A DNA stretch of 6,954 nt from Anaerolineae bacterium (GTDB lineage: Bacteria > Chloroflexota > Anaerolineae > Aggregatilineales > Aggregatilineaceae): assembly GCA_020848665.1 (NCBI GenBank), contig JADLHR010000018.1:1-6954 (forward strand), given 5' to 3'. Both the position numbers and the translations under genes were made by a program. Shown here piece by piece: positions 5,618 through 6,954 of the stretch; positions within the stretch are counted from its first letter, which is position 1, and every line of letters starts with the position of its first letter. Under the pieces are notes generated by a model that did not search any database, had not been told where the DNA came from, and was given only the letters and a program-made list of their open reading frames with translations.

Positions 5618-6952
5618 ATGACTGCCATCCAACGGGTTCTGCCCGGCCCCCGCGCCCAGGCTATGATCGCACGCGACGCCGCTGTTATCTCACCTTCGTA
5701 CACGCGCGGCTATCCGCTGGTGATGGAGCGCGGCGAAGGTGCCCGCGTGTGGGATGTCGACGGCAACGAGTTCGTCGATTTCACGACTGGCATCGCAGTT
5801 ACGGCCACCGGGCACGCGCACCCCGCCGTCGTGCAGGCCATCAAAGACCAGGCCGACAAGTTTATCCACATGTCCGGCACCGACTTCTACTACGGGCCGC
5901 AGATCGAGATGGCCGAGCGCCTGGCCTCGGTCGCGCCATTCGACGACGACGCGATGGTCTTCTTCTGCAACAGCGGGGCCGAGGCCATCGAGGCCGCTGC
6001 CAAGCTGGCCCGCTATTACACCGAGCGCGGGCGTTTTATCGCTTTTCTGCGCGGCTTCCACGGGCGCACGATGGGCGCGCTGAGCTTCACCGCCAGCAAA
6101 TATGTCCAGCGTGAAGATTTTTTCCCGCTCGTGCCCGGCATCACGCATGTGCCCTACCCCAATCCCTATCGCCCGCTGCTGAACGAGGCAGGCTTTGCCG
6201 ATTATGGCGAGCGCATTGTGGATTACATCGAAAAAGAGATCTTTCAGACCATCGTGCCGGCCAAAGAGGTCGCCGGTATCCTGGTCGAGCCGATCCAGGG
6301 TGAAGGCGGCTACGTCGTCCCGCCGGACGGCTTCCTGCCCGCGCTGCGCCGCCTGTGCGACAAGTACGAGATTCTGCTGATTGTCGATGAAGTGCAGTCA
6401 GGCATGGGCCGTACCGGCAAATGGTGGGGCGTCAATCATTGGGACGTGCAGCCGGACATCGTCTGCTCGGCCAAGGGCATCGCCAGCGGGATGCCGCTGG
6501 GCGCGATCATCGCCCGCAAGCGCATCATGAAGACCTGGGCGCCCGGCGCACACGCCAGCACTTTCGGCGGCAATCCTCTGAGCTGCGCCGCCGGGATCGC
6601 AACCTTCGACCTGCTCAAGAACGGGCTGATCGGCAACGCCGCTGCGATGGGCGAGTACATGCGCGCCAGGCTGGGCGAGATTCAGGAGCGTCATCCGAGC
6701 ATCGGGCAGGTGCGCGGCAAGGGCCTGATGCTCGGCGCCGAGTTCGTCAAGAACCGCGAAACGCGCGAATACGCGCATGAGCTGCGCAACGCCGTCGTGG
6801 ATTGCGCCTTCGACGAGAACCTGCTGATCCTGGGCTGTGGCACCAGCACGATCCGTCTGATTCCGCCGTTGAACGTGGACGCGGCGACGATTGATGAGGC
6901 CCTGCTGCGGTTCGAGCGTGCCATCGCCCGCGCCGAGGAAGACTATCTGTAG
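5618..6952 (+). CDS. Class-III PLP-dependent aminotransferase (4-aminobutyrate/ornithine type or related racemase)
   Basis: This complete 444-residue fold-type I PLP enzyme is cytoplasmic, with no signal peptide. The N-terminal part has PLVMERGEGARVWDVDGNEF (33-52) and GIAVTATGHAHP (58-69). PLP-site motifs follow in order: NSGAEA (118-123, phosphate binding), GFHGRTMGA (146-154, ring stacking), EPIQGEGGYVVPP (224-236), IVDEVQSGMGRTG (255-267, with D257 for the ring nitrogen), SAKGIASGMPLG (284-295, with K286 as the Schiff-base lysine) and STFGGNP (314-320). The C-terminal TIRLIPPLNV (411-420) is where the substrate-carboxylate arginine (R413) is expected. The family moves an amino group from an omega-amino donor, such as 4-aminobutyrate or an ornithine derivative, to 2-oxoglutarate. 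Long GDFYYG/VPYPNPYRP-like segments also recall archaeal enzymes of this class that act as broad-specificity amino-acid racemases, so the substrate and reaction stay open. No arg or gab gene is next to it. The start has GAGGAG at the right distance. Confidence 0.93.
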   Translation: MTAIQRVLPGPRAQAMIARDAAVISPSYTRGYPLVMERGEGARVWDVDGNEFVDFTTGIAVTATGHAHPAVVQAIKDQADKFIHMSGTDFYYGPQIEMAERLASVAPFDDDAMVFFCNSGAEAIEAAAKLARYYTERGRFIAFLRGFHGRTMGALSFTASKYVQREDFFPLVPGITHVPYPNPYRPLLNEAGFADYGERIVDYIEKEIFQTIVPAKEVAGILVEPIQGEGGYVVPPDGFLPALRRLCDKYEILLIVDEVQSGMGRTGKWWGVNHWDVQPDIVCSAKGIASGMPLGAIIARKRIMKTWAPGAHASTFGGNPLSCAAGIATFDLLKNGLIGNAAAMGEYMRARLGEIQERHPSIGQVRGKGLMLGAEFVKNRETREYAHELRNAVVDCAFDENLLILGCGTSTIRLIPPLNVDAATIDEALLRFERAIARAEEDYL

Positions 6953-6954
6953 GC

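Noticed and set aside
5587..6114. A 175-codon plus-strand frame overlapping the aminotransferase start
   Set aside because: It is an Arg-rich alternative frame of a gene with complete PLP-enzyme motifs and has no start signal of its own.

Overview
The window is GC-rich (by eye well above 60%), gene-dense bacterial chromosome with ordinary housekeeping and metabolic genes. The GC-rich codon use, the mix of an orphan OmpR-type response regulator, a ROK protein and a class-III aminotransferase, and the overall protein style suggest a Chloroflexota (Anaerolineae-like) genome. That assignment is inference from general resemblance and no marker here proves it. I see no tRNA, rRNA, CRISPR array, transposase, integrase or phage gene.

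Layout. The left half is a minus-strand unit: mutS (983-3610) followed 11 nt later by a GT-B fold glycosyltransferase (1-971), whose C-terminal part lies beyond the left edge. The glycosyltransferase has no stop codon in the window, so a search that requires complete ORFs would miss it. Its ribosome-binding site overlaps the mutS stop codon, so the two are almost certainly co-transcribed. A divergent intergenic region (3611-3806) with an AT-rich core separates mutS from the plus-strand genes. These are a ROK-family sugar kinase or regulator (3807-4754), an OmpR/PhoB-type response regulator (4820-5536) and a class-III PLP-dependent aminotransferase (5618-6952). The last is complete and ends two bases before the right edge.

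How they may work together. MutS is the mismatch sensor of DNA repair and is unlikely to be functionally tied to the glycosyltransferase. The ROK protein, response regulator and aminotransferase lie on one strand with gaps of about 65-80 nt, but those gaps contain regulatory-looking structure, so they may not form one operon. The first gap holds an orphan Shine-Dalgarno-like sequence and a perfect 18-bp tandem repeat. The second holds a hairpin followed by a T-run. No histidine kinase accompanies the response regulator.

I found no convincing novel multi-gene system. The points most worth a second look are the tandem repeat before the response regulator gene, the ROK protein that has lost the family's cysteine zinc motif, and the uncertain reaction (transaminase or amino-acid racemase) of the class-III enzyme.
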